Assembly: GCF_003052585.1 (NCBI RefSeq)
Contig: NZ_QASN01000020.1
Location: 186,001 to 250,000, forward strand
Origin: Pseudomonas mangrovi
GTDB taxonomy: Bacteria; Pseudomonadota; Gammaproteobacteria; Pseudomonadales; Pseudomonadaceae
Direction of reading: 5' to 3'
Length of the DNA stretch: 64,000 bases
Shown here: positions 10,839 through 19,979 of the stretch, one piece after another
Layout of the letters: every line of letters starts with the position of its first letter
Numbering within the stretch: position 1 is the first letter of the stretch
Notes under the pieces: model-generated
Database searches by the model: none
Seen by the model: the letters and a program-made list of their open reading frames with translations, nothing else
Told to the model about the DNA's origin: nothing
Position numbers and translations under genes: made by a program

Positions 10839-11441
10839 TCAGTTGGAGCGGATCAGTTCGGCGCAGTCGGCGACCAGAATGGCGAAGTTGTCGGCCAGCG
10901 CCGCCATCTCCAGACGGTGGATCTGCTCGGCAGCAATGCTGCCATCGGCAAACGGCAGGTCGCGGGTAGCGCAGGCGCTTTCGACCAGCGTGCAGCGATA
11001 GCCGTAGTCCTTCATTGCGCGCACCGTGCTGCTGACGCTGGAATGGGTCATGAAGCCGCAGACCACCACGTCCAGACGGCCGAGGGACTGCAGATAGTCA
11101 TGCAGTTCGGTGCTGGCAAAGGCGTTGGGCAGCCGCTTTTCGATGATCTTTTCGGCGGCCTGCGGCTGTGCCTCGGCAAGAAATTCGCCGCGCGGCCCCT
11201 GTGGATCGAAGAGACCGCCAGGAATGCCGAGGTGGCGAACGTGAATGATCGGCGTGCCCTGCTGACGTGCGGCGTGCAGCAGGCTGGCAATCTCGGCGAT
11301 GGCGGGCTCGAGACCGGGCAGGCGCAGTGTGCCGCTGCGGTACTCCTCCTGGGCGTCGATGACCAGCAGGGTCGCGCTGTCCAGGCGAGCTGGCGCATAG
11401 GTACGACCAGTGAGCTGCAGCAGTGTCTGCGGCGGGTTCAT
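10839..11441 (-). CDS. isochorismatase-fold hydrolase with Ser in place of the catalytic Cys
   Basis: The 200-residue protein has the isochorismatase/nicotinamidase fold: the catalytic Asp in LLVIDAQEEY (Asp29), the lysine in EKRLPNAF (Lys102) and the nucleophile loop CGFMTHSSVSSTVRAMKD. The family pattern is G-x-x-T-x-x-C-V; here the Cys position is Ser135 (codon at 11037-11039, AGC on the minus strand). Isochorismatases proper can work without Cys, but cysteine amidohydrolases need it. The start at 11441 fits the family; an in-frame ATG at 11471 would add ten residues. It is divergent from prmB. Confidence 0.85.
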   Translation of the reverse strand: MNPPQTLLQLTGRTYAPARLDSATLLVIDAQEEYRSGTLRLPGLEPAIAEIASLLHAARQQGTPIIHVRHLGIPGGLFDPQGPRGEFLAEAQPQAAEKIIEKRLPNAFASTELHDYLQSLGRLDVVVCGFMTHSSVSSTVRAMKDYGYRCTLVESACATRDLPFADGSIAAEQIHRLEMAALADNFAILVADCAELIRSN

Positions 11442-11630
11442 GTCGGGCTCCGCGGTAAATCGATCGGCCATTCTGGACGCTCACCGCGCGTCTGTGAACC
11501 CTCGGTCGGAATATGCTGGGCGGGTTCCCTTTTGCTTTCGGCGCCAGTTGGCATTCCGGCGAGATGGCCCGTGGCTGCAAAGGCCGCGATGGCTGGTTAC
11601 ACTGCGCGCCTTTGATCAGAGGTGCTGCCC

Positions 11631-12554
11631 GTGACCATCGCCAACTCCCGTCTACGCACCCTGCGCGATCACATCCGCTGGGCCGTCAGCCGCTTTCACG
11701 CCGAGCAGCTGTTCTTCGGTCATGGCGCGGACAACGCCTGGGACGAGGCCCGCCTGCTGGTGCTGGGCGCGCTGAACCTGCCCTACGAGATGGCCGACGC
11801 CTATCTCGACTGCAATCTCGAGGATGACGAGCGCGAATATCTGCAGATGCTGCTCAGCCGGCGTATAGAGGAGCGCGTGCCGACTGCCTACCTGCTTGGC
11901 GAAGCCTGGTTCTGTGGCCTGCCGTTCATCGTCGATCCGCGGGTGCTGGTGCCGCGCTCGCCGCTGGCCGAGCAGATCGAGCGGCGCTTCCGCCCCTGGC
12001 TGACGACCGAACCGGCGCGGATTCTGGATCTGTGCACCGGTTCCGGTTGCATCGGTATCGCCTGCGCCTACGAATTCCCCGAGGCCGAGGTGGTGCTCGC
12101 CGACCTGTCCTTCGATGCGCTCGAAGTGGCCAATCTGAACATCGAGCGGCATGGCCTGGAAGAGCGCGTCTACACGGTCCAGGGTGATGGCTTTGCCGGC
12201 CTGCCGGGCCAGCGCTTCGACCTGATCCTGAGCAACCCGCCTTATGTCGACGCCGAGGACTTCGCCGACATGCCGGCCGAATACCAGCACGAGCCGGAGA
12301 TCGGTCTGGCCTGTGGCGAGGACGGCCTGGACCTGGTGCGGCGCATGCTGGCCGAGGCTGCCGATCATCTGAGCGAGCAGGGTGTGCTGGTGGTCGAGGT
12401 CGGCAACAGCGAGGTGCACGTGCGTGCGGCCTATCCGGACGTGGACTTCACCTGGCTGGAGTTCGAGCGCGGCGGGCACGGCGTGTTTCTGCTCACCGCC
12501 GAGCAGTGCCGCCGCCATCAAGCACTGTTTGCCAGCCGGATTGCCGGCGCCTGA
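11631..12554 (+). CDS. prmB: 50S ribosomal protein L3 glutamine methyltransferase
   Basis: PrmB N5-methylates a glutamine of ribosomal protein L3 using S-adenosylmethionine. The 307-residue product has an N-terminal helical domain ([19 protein letters not shown]), [10 protein letters not shown], motif [16 protein letters not shown] and the glutamine-binding [10 protein letters not shown] near residue 202. GTG at 11631 was chosen because AGAGG lies 8 bases before it; a GTG at 11622 would overlap that ribosome site. It heads a block whose order (prmB, two unknowns, aroC) I remember from P. aeruginosa. Confidence 0.94.
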   Translation: MTIANSRLRTLRDHIRWAVSRFHAEQLFFGHGADNAWDEARLLVLGALNLPYEMADAYLDCNLEDDEREYLQMLLSRRIEERVPTAYLLGEAWFCGLPFIVDPRVLVPRSPLAEQIERRFRPWLTTEPARILDLCTGSGCIGIACAYEFPEAEVVLADLSFDALEVANLNIERHGLEERVYTVQGDGFAGLPGQRFDLILSNPPYVDAEDFADMPAEYQHEPEIGLACGEDGLDLVRRMLAEAADHLSEQGVLVVEVGNSEVHVRAAYPDVDFTWLEFERGGHGVFLLTAEQCRRHQALFASRIAGA

Positions 12555-12614
12555 CGCCCGTGTGGCCGCGGGCGTGATCAGGCAACCCTCGCGCTGACCG
12601 GCTTGCAGCCGAGC

Positions 12615-13391
12615 TCAGCGCGTCGCTATCCAGATCAGCAGGCCGGCCTGGAAGGTACAGAAGATCACCAGGCAGGCGATCGAGAAGCGCAGGGTGCTGT
12701 CCTCGCGCTTGAGTCCGGCAACCGTCTCATCGCGCTTGCGCAGCTGGCCTTCCAGCTCGCGGATGCCGCGGTCGGCCTGCTGCAGCATGGCGGCGGCTTC
12801 GAGCAGCTCGACGAGCTGCACCTTGTCGGTGTTCCAGTTGCCATGCAGCACGCCAACGTGGCTGGCGCTGCAGCGTGCCTTCAGCTGCAGCGGGTCTTCG
12901 TAGCTGACTTCGAAGCCGAGCGCCTTGAGGAAATGGTCGCGACGCTCGCGCGCTTCGTCGCTGAAGGCGTCCTTGGACGGTAGCGCCTGACCTTCGACGG
13001 CATAGGTGGAAAAGCGCTGCTTCGCCCACTCGATACCCTGGGCCAGCAGGAAGCGGCCCAGTCCGCGATCCTGTGGCTCGACCTGGAAGCCGTCGTCGAG
13101 GCCGAAGCGCACTTCGCGGCTGCGATGGTCCACCCAGACTTCCAGGCAATTCTGATTCTTGCGTGTCTGCTGATCAGGCAGCTGCAGGCTCAGCCGCAGC
13201 AGGCTCTGCTGTGGCGAATGACGCTCGACGCGGCCGAGCTGGGCGAAGCGCAGGGGCGCCGGCTTGGCGCCGCGTCCGCCCGGCTGCGGCGCCAGACGCA
13301 ACAGGCGAAAGCGCTCTGCTGCAAGCGCCGCCCAGGGGTGTGGCTTGGCTTCGTCGGTTTCGCTGGGAGCATCGCTGTTCTGTTCGGTCAT
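12615..13391 (-). CDS. GNAT-like protein with coiled coil and C-terminal membrane anchor
   Basis: The 258-residue protein has no firm family that I recognise. Residues 80-165 resemble an acetyltransferase fold: strand VRFGL, then a glycine turn and helix DRGLGRFLLAQGIEWAKQ like GNAT motif A, then HFLKALGFEVSYEDP like the family's closing motif. Residues 192-232 are a charged heptad-like coiled coil (VELLEAAAMLQQADRGIREL). Residues 236-256 form one hydrophobic helix ending IATR, so it is probably tail-anchored with the body in the cytoplasm. The start at 13391 avoids overlap with the upstream hydrolase. It is convergent with prmB. Confidence 0.75.
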   Translation of the reverse strand: MTEQNSDAPSETDEAKPHPWAALAAERFRLLRLAPQPGGRGAKPAPLRFAQLGRVERHSPQQSLLRLSLQLPDQQTRKNQNCLEVWVDHRSREVRFGLDDGFQVEPQDRGLGRFLLAQGIEWAKQRFSTYAVEGQALPSKDAFSDEARERRDHFLKALGFEVSYEDPLQLKARCSASHVGVLHGNWNTDKVQLVELLEAAAMLQQADRGIRELEGQLRKRDETVAGLKREDSTLRFSIACLVIFCTFQAGLLIWIATR

Positions 13392-13428
13392 CGGCGCTGT
13401 CCTGTCTGCCGGTTCGCTTGCCAGGAGC

Positions 13429-14406
13429 CTATCGGCCGGCCGGCGCGTCACTGGAGGGTGGCAGCATGCCTGCATCGATCAGAAAGCGCAGCAGCACCGG
13501 TTGCAGGCCGGGTGACAGCGGCCGTGACGGGTCGTTGTAACTGGCCAGTGGGTCGGTCTGCTCGCCGACATCGCGCAGCACGTGGTCCATCCCTTCGATG
13601 ATTGCCAACTGGACCGCCGGGCGCGCGGAGGCCAATGCCCGTGCATCCGCCACGCCGACCTGGATGTCGCGGTCGCCCTGCAGTACCAGCGCCGGCATCT
13701 GCGTGGCCGCGAAGGCGGCGAGGGGATCCTCGCGCAGCAGCGACACCAGATAGGGCTGCACACTGGGGCGGAACAGCCCGCGTAGCGCATCCGGCACCGG
13801 TATGCCGCTGCGCCCGGCCAGCAGTTGGTCGAGCAACCGCTCGCTGTAGGCCAGGGGTGCGGCGCTCAGGCGCTGGCGCAGTTGCTCGCGCAGCACCTGA
13901 TCGATCGGCCGACCGCTGCCGGCGATCAGGATCAGCGCCTGGGCGTCGGCCTCCTGCGCGGCCAGGCTGGCGACCAGCGCGCCCTCGCTGTGGCCGATCA
14001 GGATCAGCGGCCCCAGCCTTGCGTCCTGCTTCAGCAGATGGCTCCAGGCGATGACGTCGGCGCGGTAGCGTGCAACCGACAACCGGCTTTCGTCCGGTTC
14101 CGCGGCGAGGCTTGCGGCGACGCCGCGCTTGTCATAGCGCAGGCTGGCGATGCCCTGGCTGGCGAGCAGGCGGGCCAGGCGCTTGAGACTGTCGTTGCGC
14201 GCCTGCGGCTGGTTGCCGTTGCGGTCGGTCGGGCCGGAACCGGCGACGATCAGCGCCACCGGCGGCGGTTGCTGGCTGCCCGGTAGCAGCAGCGTGCCGT
14301 AGAGGATTCCCCCGTTGCTTTGCAGCTGCACGGGCTGCTCGCGCAGCAGCGCCGAGTGGGCGGGCAGAACGAGTAGCGACAACAGCAGGATGAGGATTCT
14401 GGGCAT
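13429..14406 (-). CDS. secreted alpha/beta hydrolase
   Basis: The 325-residue protein starts with a signal peptide (MPRILILLLSLLVLPAHSA). It has the serine hydrolase core VALIVAGSGPTDRNGN, YDKRGVAAS, the nucleophile elbow GHSEG with Ser140, the acid region LQGDRDIQVG and the catalytic His in GMDHVLRD. Relatives are uncharacterised periplasmic esterase/peptidase-like hydrolases. The start at 14406 was chosen because the signal sequence begins there. It is 37 bp upstream of the GNAT-like gene on the same strand and divergent from aroC. Confidence 0.86.
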   Translation of the reverse strand: MPRILILLLSLLVLPAHSALLREQPVQLQSNGGILYGTLLLPGSQQPPPVALIVAGSGPTDRNGNQPQARNDSLKRLARLLASQGIASLRYDKRGVAASLAAEPDESRLSVARYRADVIAWSHLLKQDARLGPLILIGHSEGALVASLAAQEADAQALILIAGSGRPIDQVLREQLRQRLSAAPLAYSERLLDQLLAGRSGIPVPDALRGLFRPSVQPYLVSLLREDPLAAFAATQMPALVLQGDRDIQVGVADARALASARPAVQLAIIEGMDHVLRDVGEQTDPLASYNDPSRPLSPGLQPVLLRFLIDAGMLPPSSDAPAGR

Positions 14407-14532
14407 GGCGGGACTATACGACGAATGCGCATCCGACACGGGACGCCAGCGGAGGTTCGGGGTGAAGTGGCGCGGCGCCGCGGGTATACTCGCGCCTCTC
14501 GTTTTTCAGGCTGATTCCGCGGAGCGTCCTGC

Positions 14533-15624
14533 ATGTCCGGCAACACCTACGGCAAGCTGTTCACCGTCACCACCGCCGGCGAAAGCCATGGTCCGGCCCT
14601 GGTCGCCATCGTCGACGGCTGCCCGCCAGGCCTGCCGCTGTCCGCCGAGGACCTGCAGCTTGACCTCGACCGGCGCAAGCCGGGTACCAGCCGCCACACC
14701 ACCCAGCGCCAGGAAGACGACAGCGTCGAAATCCTCTCCGGCGTGTTCGAAGGGCGCACCACCGGCTGCCCGATCGGCCTGTTGATCCGCAACACCGACC
14801 AGAAGTCCAAGGACTACTCGGCGATCAAGGATCTGTTCCGCCCGGCCCACGCCGACTACAGCTACCACCACAAGTACGGCCTGCGCGACTACCGCGGCGG
14901 TGGCCGCAGCTCGGCGCGCGAGACCGCCATGCGCGTGGCCGCCGGTGCCATTGCCAAGAAGTACCTGGCCACCCAGGGCATCCTGATCCGCGGCTACATG
15001 AGCCAGCTGGGTCCGATCGAGCTCCCCTTCAAGAGCTGGGAGTCGGTCGAACAGAACGCCTTTTTCAGTCCCGATCCGGACAAGGTCGCCGAGCTTGAGG
15101 CCTACATGGACCAGCTGCGCCGCGACCAGGATTCGGTCGGCGCGAAGATCACCGTGGTCGCCGAGGGCGTCAAGCCTGGCCTGGGCGAGCCGATCTTCGA
15201 TCGCCTGGACGCCGAACTGGCGCACGCGCTGATGAGCATCAACGCGGTCAAGGGCGTGGAGATCGGCGCCGGTTTCGCCTGCGTCGCCCAGCGCGGCACC
15301 GAGCACCGTGACGAGCTGACCCCGGAGGGTTTTCTCTCCAACAACGCCGGCGGCATTCTCGGCGGCATCTCCAGCGGCCAGCCGATCATCGCCCACCTGG
15401 CGCTCAAGCCGACCTCCAGCATCACCACCCCGGGCCGCTCCATCGACCTGCATGGCAATCCGGTGGAGGTCATCACCAAGGGCCGCCACGACCCCTGCGT
15501 CGGCATCCGCGCCACGCCCATCGCCGAGGCGATGATGGCGCTGGTGCTGATGGATCACCTGCTGCGCCAGCGCGCGCAGAATGCCGAGGTCGAGGTCTAC
15601 ACGCCGGTGCTGCCGCAGCTGTGA
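14533..15624 (+). CDS. aroC: chorismate synthase
   Basis: AroC makes chorismate from 5-enolpyruvylshikimate-3-phosphate using reduced FMN, the last shikimate step before aromatic amino acids, folate and quinones branch. The 363-residue protein carries the three family signatures [40 protein letters not shown] and [13 protein letters not shown] with conserved His and Asp residues. Length is standard. The MFS gene begins 133 bp downstream. Confidence 0.98.
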   Translation: MSGNTYGKLFTVTTAGESHGPALVAIVDGCPPGLPLSAEDLQLDLDRRKPGTSRHTTQRQEDDSVEILSGVFEGRTTGCPIGLLIRNTDQKSKDYSAIKDLFRPAHADYSYHHKYGLRDYRGGGRSSARETAMRVAAGAIAKKYLATQGILIRGYMSQLGPIELPFKSWESVEQNAFFSPDPDKVAELEAYMDQLRRDQDSVGAKITVVAEGVKPGLGEPIFDRLDAELAHALMSINAVKGVEIGAGFACVAQRGTEHRDELTPEGFLSNNAGGILGGISSGQPIIAHLALKPTSSITTPGRSIDLHGNPVEVITKGRHDPCVGIRATPIAEAMMALVLMDHLLRQRAQNAEVEVYTPVLPQL

Positions 15625-15757
15625 GTCTGGTGTCCGGTCGCCGTTTTCCGGTCGGCGCCGGCGCGGTGGCTGGTGGCTGGCGCAAGGGGTTGCTCGCAGT
15701 TGCCCGAACCCTGTCGGCTGCGCCGTCGAACCGCCCGCCGGCGGGCACGCGCAACCC

Positions 15758-16912
15758 ATGAGCGCTGCGGTGCCGTACTGGCGGTTGTCCAACTTCTATT
15801 TCTTCTACTTCGCCCTGCTCGGTGCGACAGCGCCGTTCCTCGGCCTGTATTTCGAGCACCTGGGCTTTTCCGCCGCGCGCATCGGTGAACTGGTGGCATT
15901 GCCGATGCTGATGCGCTGCATCGCGCCCAACCTGTGGGGCTGGCTGGGTGACGTCAGCGGTCGGCGCCTGGCTATCGTCCGCCTCGGTGCGCTCTGCACC
16001 CTGGGCGCCTTCACGCTGATCCTGCTGGGCAAGAGCTTCGCCTGGCTGGCGCTGGTGATGATCCTGCATGCGTTCTTCTGGCACGCGATCCTGCCGCAGC
16101 TGGAGGTCATCACCCTGGCGCACCTGCATGAACAGTCGGCGCGCTACGCGCGCATCCGCCTGTGGGGCAGCATCGGCTTCATCTGCACGGTGATCGGCCT
16201 GGGCGTGCTGTTCCAGCGGGTCAGCCTGGATGCCTATCCCTGGGCGCTGATCCTGATCATGTGCGGCATCGTCCTGGGCAGCTTCTGGGTGCCGAGTGCG
16301 ACCCCCACGATGGTGGCCGACAGCTCGCAGGCGGACAGCGGTTTTCTGCGCCAGCTGCGTCGCCCCGGGGTGCTGGCATTCTTCGCCTGCGTCGGGCTGA
16401 TGCAGCTCAGCCACGGGCCTTACTACACCTTCCTCAGCATCCATCTCGAAGCGCTCGGCTACAGCCGCGGGGTGATCGGCCTGCTCTGGGCGCTGGGGGT
16501 GGTGGCGGAGATCATCCTGTTCCTGGTGATGGCGCGGGTGCTGGCGCGCTTCTCGCTGCGCGCCATCCTGGCGGCGAGTTTCCTCCTGGCGGCCGTGCGC
16601 TGGCTGCTATTGGGCTATTTCGCCGAGCACCTGGCGGTACTGCTGCTGGCGCAGCTGATGCACGCGGCGACCTTCGGCAGCTTCCACGTCGCCGCGGTGC
16701 ATTTCGTCCAGCGCAGCTTCGGTTCGCACCAGCAGGGCCAGGGCCAGGCGCTCTATGCCACCCTGGCCGGGGTCGGTGGTGCGCTGGGTGCGCTTTACGC
16801 CGGCTACAGCTGGAACAGCCTGGGCGCGGATGCCACCTTTGCCATCGCCAGCCTGGCGGCATTGGCCGCAGCCGTTATCATTGCCATCCCTTTGCAGGAG
16901 GAGCGGGCATGA
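15758..16912 (+). CDS. MFS transporter (HcaT/YcaD-like, MFS_1_like)
   Basis: The 384-residue protein has about 12 transmembrane helices, beginning YWRLSNFYFFYFALLGATAPFLGLYF, with a cytoplasmic loop signature GWLGDVSGRRLAIVR after helix 2 and a repeat-like RLWGSIGFICTVIGLG. It resembles the HcaT/MFS_1_like group of sugar or aromatic-acid symporters. The start at 15758 begins the first helix region properly. Its stop overlaps the mtnB start (ATGA), so it is probably co-transcribed with mtnBDC and might import methylthioribose or a related salvage substrate. That last role is only inferred from position. Confidence 0.85.
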   Translation: MSAAVPYWRLSNFYFFYFALLGATAPFLGLYFEHLGFSAARIGELVALPMLMRCIAPNLWGWLGDVSGRRLAIVRLGALCTLGAFTLILLGKSFAWLALVMILHAFFWHAILPQLEVITLAHLHEQSARYARIRLWGSIGFICTVIGLGVLFQRVSLDAYPWALILIMCGIVLGSFWVPSATPTMVADSSQADSGFLRQLRRPGVLAFFACVGLMQLSHGPYYTFLSIHLEALGYSRGVIGLLWALGVVAEIILFLVMARVLARFSLRAILAASFLLAAVRWLLLGYFAEHLAVLLLAQLMHAATFGSFHVAAVHFVQRSFGSHQQGQGQALYATLAGVGGALGALYAGYSWNSLGADATFAIASLAALAAAVIIAIPLQEERA

Positions 16913-17526
16913 CTGCCAGCCGTGACACCCTCAGCCAGGCGATCATCGACGCCGGGCGCTTTCTCTACTCGCGAGGCTGGTCGCCGGCGACCAGCAGCAA
17001 CTATTCCGCCCGGCTGACCAGCAGCGAAGCGCTGCTGACCGTCTCCGGCAAGCACAAGGGCGAGCTGACGCCGGCCGATCTGCTCGCCGTCGATATGCAG
17101 GGGCAGAGCCTCGAGGAGGGCAAGAAGCCCTCGGCGGAAACCCTGCTGCATACCCAGCTGTACCGCTGGAACCCGGATATCGGCGCGGTGCTGCACACCC
17201 ATTCGGTGAATGCCACCGTGCTGTCGCGGATGACCGCTGGCGACTCGCTGGTGTTCGTCGATTACGAACTGCAAAAGGCCTTCGCCGGCGTCAGCAGCCA
17301 CGAAGGCGAAGTGCGCGTGCCGATCTTCGACAATGACCAGGACATCGCCCGCCTGGCCGGCAAGGTGCAGCCGTGGCTTGCGGCACACCCGGACTGCGTC
17401 GGCTACCTGATCCGTGGCCACGGGCTGTACACCTGGGGGCCGGCGATGAGCGATGCGCTGCGCCAGGTGGAGGCCTTCGAGTTTCTCTTCGAGTGTGAGC
17501 TGAAGGTCCGCGCGCTGCAGCGCTGA
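16909..17526 (+). CDS. mtnB: methylthioribulose-1-phosphate dehydratase
   Basis: MtnB dehydrates methylthioribulose-1-phosphate to the diketone intermediate of the methionine salvage pathway. The 205-residue class II aldolase-fold protein has SGKHKGELTPADLLAVD, the metal-binding HTHS at residues 96-99, a catalytic-region YELQKAFAGV and the later RGHGLYTWG, whose His completes the zinc site. The ATG overlaps the MFS stop codon. mtnD follows after 53 bp. Confidence 0.95.
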   Translation: MTASRDTLSQAIIDAGRFLYSRGWSPATSSNYSARLTSSEALLTVSGKHKGELTPADLLAVDMQGQSLEEGKKPSAETLLHTQLYRWNPDIGAVLHTHSVNATVLSRMTAGDSLVFVDYELQKAFAGVSSHEGEVRVPIFDNDQDIARLAGKVQPWLAAHPDCVGYLIRGHGLYTWGPAMSDALRQVEAFEFLFECELKVRALQR

Positions 17527-17579
17527 GCCCGAGAATTCAATGCCGCAGGCCGAGCCGCGGCCCTGCAAGGAGTGATCCC

Positions 17580-18125
17580 ATGAGCAGACTGAGTGTTTAT
17601 CACGAACATCATCCGGCTTTGCCGAGCAAGGTGCTGAGCCATGCCGAGGACATCGCCAGCACCCTGGCCGAGGTCGGTGTGCGCTTCGAGCAGTGGCAGG
17701 CGAGTGCGCCCATCGCGCCCGGTGCCAGCAGCGAGGAGGTGATCGCCGCCTACCGTCCGCAGATCGACAGGCTGATGGCCGAGGACGGCTACGTCACCGT
17801 CGATGTGGTCAGCCTGAATGCCGACCACCCGCAGAAGGCCGAGCTGCGTGCCAAGTTCCTCGACGAGCACAGCCACGGCGAGGACGAGGTGCGCTTCTTC
17901 GTCGCCGGCCGCGGGCTGTTCAGCCTGCATGTTGGCGAGCAGGTGTTCGAGGTGCTGTGCGAGAAGGGCGACCTGATCTCGGTGCCGGCCGGCACGCCGC
18001 ACTGGTTCGACATGGGCGAGCATCCGCACTTCGTCGCCATCCGCCTGTTCAACAACCCCGACGGCTGGGTGGCGAAGTTCACTGGTGACGAGATCGCCAG
18101 CCGCTTCCCGCGCCTGGAGGACTGA
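17580..18125 (+). CDS. mtnD: acireductone dioxygenase
   Basis: This is the cupin-fold dioxygenase of methionine salvage. With Fe(II) it yields the keto-acid precursor of methionine and formate; with Ni(II) it gives an off-pathway product with CO. The 181-residue protein has the metal ligands in [17 protein letters not shown] (His97, His99, Glu103) and a fourth His in [11 protein letters not shown] good ribosome site (AAGGAGTGATCCC) precedes the ATG. mtnC starts four bases after its stop. Confidence 0.96.
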   Translation: MSRLSVYHEHHPALPSKVLSHAEDIASTLAEVGVRFEQWQASAPIAPGASSEEVIAAYRPQIDRLMAEDGYVTVDVVSLNADHPQKAELRAKFLDEHSHGEDEVRFFVAGRGLFSLHVGEQVFEVLCEKGDLISVPAGTPHWFDMGEHPHFVAIRLFNNPDGWVAKFTGDEIASRFPRLED

Positions 18126-18129
18126 CGCC

Positions 18130-18813
18130 TTGGCCATCCGCGCGATACTCACCGATATCGAAGGCACCACCAGCGCGGTGAGCTTCGTCTTCGACGTGCT
18201 GTTTCCGTACGCCCGCCGGCATCTGCCGGGTTTTCTCCACGAGCATGCGTCTGATCTGGCGGTCGCCGCGCAGATCGAGGCGGTGCGCAGCGAGAGCGGC
18301 GACACCGAGGCAGATCTGCCACGGGTGACCGATATCCTGCTGCGCTGGATCGACATCGACCGCAAGGCCACGTCGCTGAAGGCGCTGCAGGGCATGGTCT
18401 GGGAGCAGGGCTACCGCGCCGGTGCGCTCAAGGGCCATGTCTACCCCGATGCGGTGGAAGCGTTGCGCCGCTGGCATGAGCAGGGTTACGCGCTCTATGT
18501 GTATTCCTCAGGCTCGATCCAGGCGCAGAAGCTGATCTTCGGCTGTTCCGAGGCGGGCGATCTGACGCCGCTGTTCTCAGGCTACTTCGATACCACCAGC
18601 GGGCCGAAGCGCGAGGCGGATTCCTATGCGCGGATCGCTGCGGCCATTGATCTTCCCGCCGAGGAGATCCTGTTTCTCTCCGACGTGGTGCAGGAGCTGG
18701 ATGCTGCGCGCGAGGCGGGCATGCAGACCTGCGGTCTGGTCCGCGAGGGCGGGCAGTTGGGCGACCACCCGCAGGTGGCGAGCTTCGCGGTGATCGACCC
18801 GGCCGGCTTCTGA
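18130..18813 (+). CDS. mtnC: enolase-phosphatase E1
   Basis: MtnC is a bifunctional HAD-superfamily enzyme that enolises and dephosphorylates the diketone made by MtnB, supplying the acireductone for MtnD. The 227-residue product has [12 protein letters not shown] (Asp9 nucleophile), [14 protein letters not shown] (second motif) and [13 protein letters not shown] (acidic motif). A TTG start at 18130 is chosen because the conserved motif starts at residue 8 and GGAGG lies 9 bases upstream, within the end of mtnD. An ATG at 18085 would overlap mtnD by over 40 bases. Confidence 0.93.
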   Translation: MAIRAILTDIEGTTSAVSFVFDVLFPYARRHLPGFLHEHASDLAVAAQIEAVRSESGDTEADLPRVTDILLRWIDIDRKATSLKALQGMVWEQGYRAGALKGHVYPDAVEALRRWHEQGYALYVYSSGSIQAQKLIFGCSEAGDLTPLFSGYFDTTSGPKREADSYARIAAAIDLPAEEILFLSDVVQELDAAREAGMQTCGLVREGGQLGDHPQVASFAVIDPAGF

Positions 18814-18908
18814 GCGTTGCGCTCGGCGCCTGCTGCTGAACCCAGGCGTCGGGTGAAGACTCCCAGTGATACCGGGCCATTGCGCCGGTGCAACCACAAG
18901 GAGTCGTC

Positions 18909-19091
18909 ATGGAACTGTTCGGCGGGCTGTTCAGCCTGATCATCCTGGTCCTGGATATCTGGGCCATCCTCAACGTCATTCGCAGCAGCGCCGGCACCGG
19001 TGCCAAGGTGCTGTGGATCCTGCTGATCGTCATCCTGCCGCTGGTAGGCCTGATCATCTGGGCGCTGATGGGGCCACGTTCGCGGGTATAG
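18909..19091 (+). CDS. small PLDc_N-type membrane protein
   Basis: The 60-residue protein has two hydrophobic helices (FSLIILVLDIWAILNVI and VLWILLIVILPLVGLIIWAL) separated by RSSAGTGAK. This is the pattern of the phospholipase D/cardiolipin synthase N-terminal membrane domain, present here alone without the catalytic part. AAGGAG lies 7 bases before the ATG at 18909. It is 95 bp after mtnC on the same strand. Function is unknown; such minimal proteins are common in Pseudomonas. Confidence 0.78.
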   Translation: MELFGGLFSLIILVLDIWAILNVIRSSAGTGAKVLWILLIVILPLVGLIIWALMGPRSRV

Positions 19092-19124
19092 ATGCGGCCA
19101 ATGGGGGCTGCCTTCGGCGCGCCT

Positions 19125-19194
19125 GTTGGGCCTCGTCATGCTCGGCACCAAGCTACGGCTCTGAAAGGTAGTAGGTTGGGCCGCCAGGCCCAAC
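19125..19194. repeat. REP-like inverted pair (REPIN candidate)
   Basis: Two related segments face each other in an intergenic gap. Segment 19125-19158 starts GTTGGGCCTCG and ends GCTACGG; segment 19171-19194 reads GTAGGTTGGGCCGCCAGGC and ends in CCAAC. On opposite strands both share GTAG(G/C)TTGG...GCC and AGGCCCAAC. The second has an 8-bp stem (GTTGGGCC/GGCCCAAC) with a 4-base loop. This resembles the REP sequences scattered in Pseudomonas genomes. No other copy was noticed in this window. Confidence 0.5.
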
Positions 19195-19309
19195 TGAGCG
19201 GGCCTTGCGGTGCGGCGGATTCGTGCAGTGTGCGAGGCCGTTCGTTGGGTACGGGTCGTAATTATGGTCGTCGGGCCCGACGGAGCCAGGCCGGCAGATC
19301 GCTCAGCAG

Positions 19310-19801
19310 CTACAACAGCGAGCCCTGCTGCATTGGCAGTGCGCCTTCGAGCTGCAGCAGGAGTGCCTTGCGCGACAGGCCACCGGCAAAGCCGGTAAGG
19401 CTGCCGTCACTGCCGATCACCCGATGGCAGGGCACTATCACCGCGATGGGATTGGCGCCGTTGGCCGCGCCTACCGCGCGAATCGCTTTGGGTCGATCGA
19501 TGCGCCGAGCCAGTTCGGCGTAGCTGCAGGTGCTGCCAAAGGGTATTGCAACCAGGGCATCCCAGACCGCCCGCTGGAAGGGGGTGCCCCTGGCCGCCAG
19601 ACGCAGCTCGAAACGCTGGCGGCGGCCGGCGAAGTACTCATCGAGCTGGCGGCAGACCTCGTCCAGCTGCGCGCCGGCAGGCTGCCAGCCCCCTACGGGC
19701 GGGTGTGGGTCGTCCTGATCCATGTGCAGCAGGCACAGGCCGGCGTCATCGCCGGCCAGCAGCAGGCGACCGAGTGGGCTTTCATGGTAGCGATGGAACA
19801 T
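19310..19801 (-). CDS. ogt: methylated-DNA--[protein]-cysteine S-methyltransferase
   Basis: The 163-residue protein transfers methyl groups from O6-methylguanine (and O4-methylthymine) to its own cysteine. It has the helix-turn-helix region [28 protein letters not shown] and the active site [13 protein letters not shown] with Cys125, followed by [18 protein letters not shown]. It matches the single-domain Ogt type without an Ada regulatory domain. The start at 19801 begins the conserved fold; an upstream reading to 19981 overlaps the speE start region. It is divergent from speE. Confidence 0.93.
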   Translation of the reverse strand: MFHRYHESPLGRLLLAGDDAGLCLLHMDQDDPHPPVGGWQPAGAQLDEVCRQLDEYFAGRRQRFELRLAARGTPFQRAVWDALVAIPFGSTCSYAELARRIDRPKAIRAVGAANGANPIAVIVPCHRVIGSDGSLTGFAGGLSRKALLLQLEGALPMQQGSLL

Positions 19802-19979
19802 GGCATGGGCCTCGGGACGGCGAGGTGGACATCCTGCCTGCTCCAGTCCCGGCTCGCCACCGAAGCGGGGCTCTGGCGAGCGCGGTTCGACCTGTAACAC
19901 CCACGGCAGTAGAATGCGCGCCCTTGTGCCCGATGGCGATCTGCCCGGGCGAGCTTTCAGTGCAGCGGAGACCGACGCC

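Noticed and set aside
16162..17526. A 454-codon plus-strand frame reading from inside the MFS gene into mtnB
   Set aside because: Only its last part, from 16909, is protein-like (mtnB); the first part is the MFS gene read out of frame.
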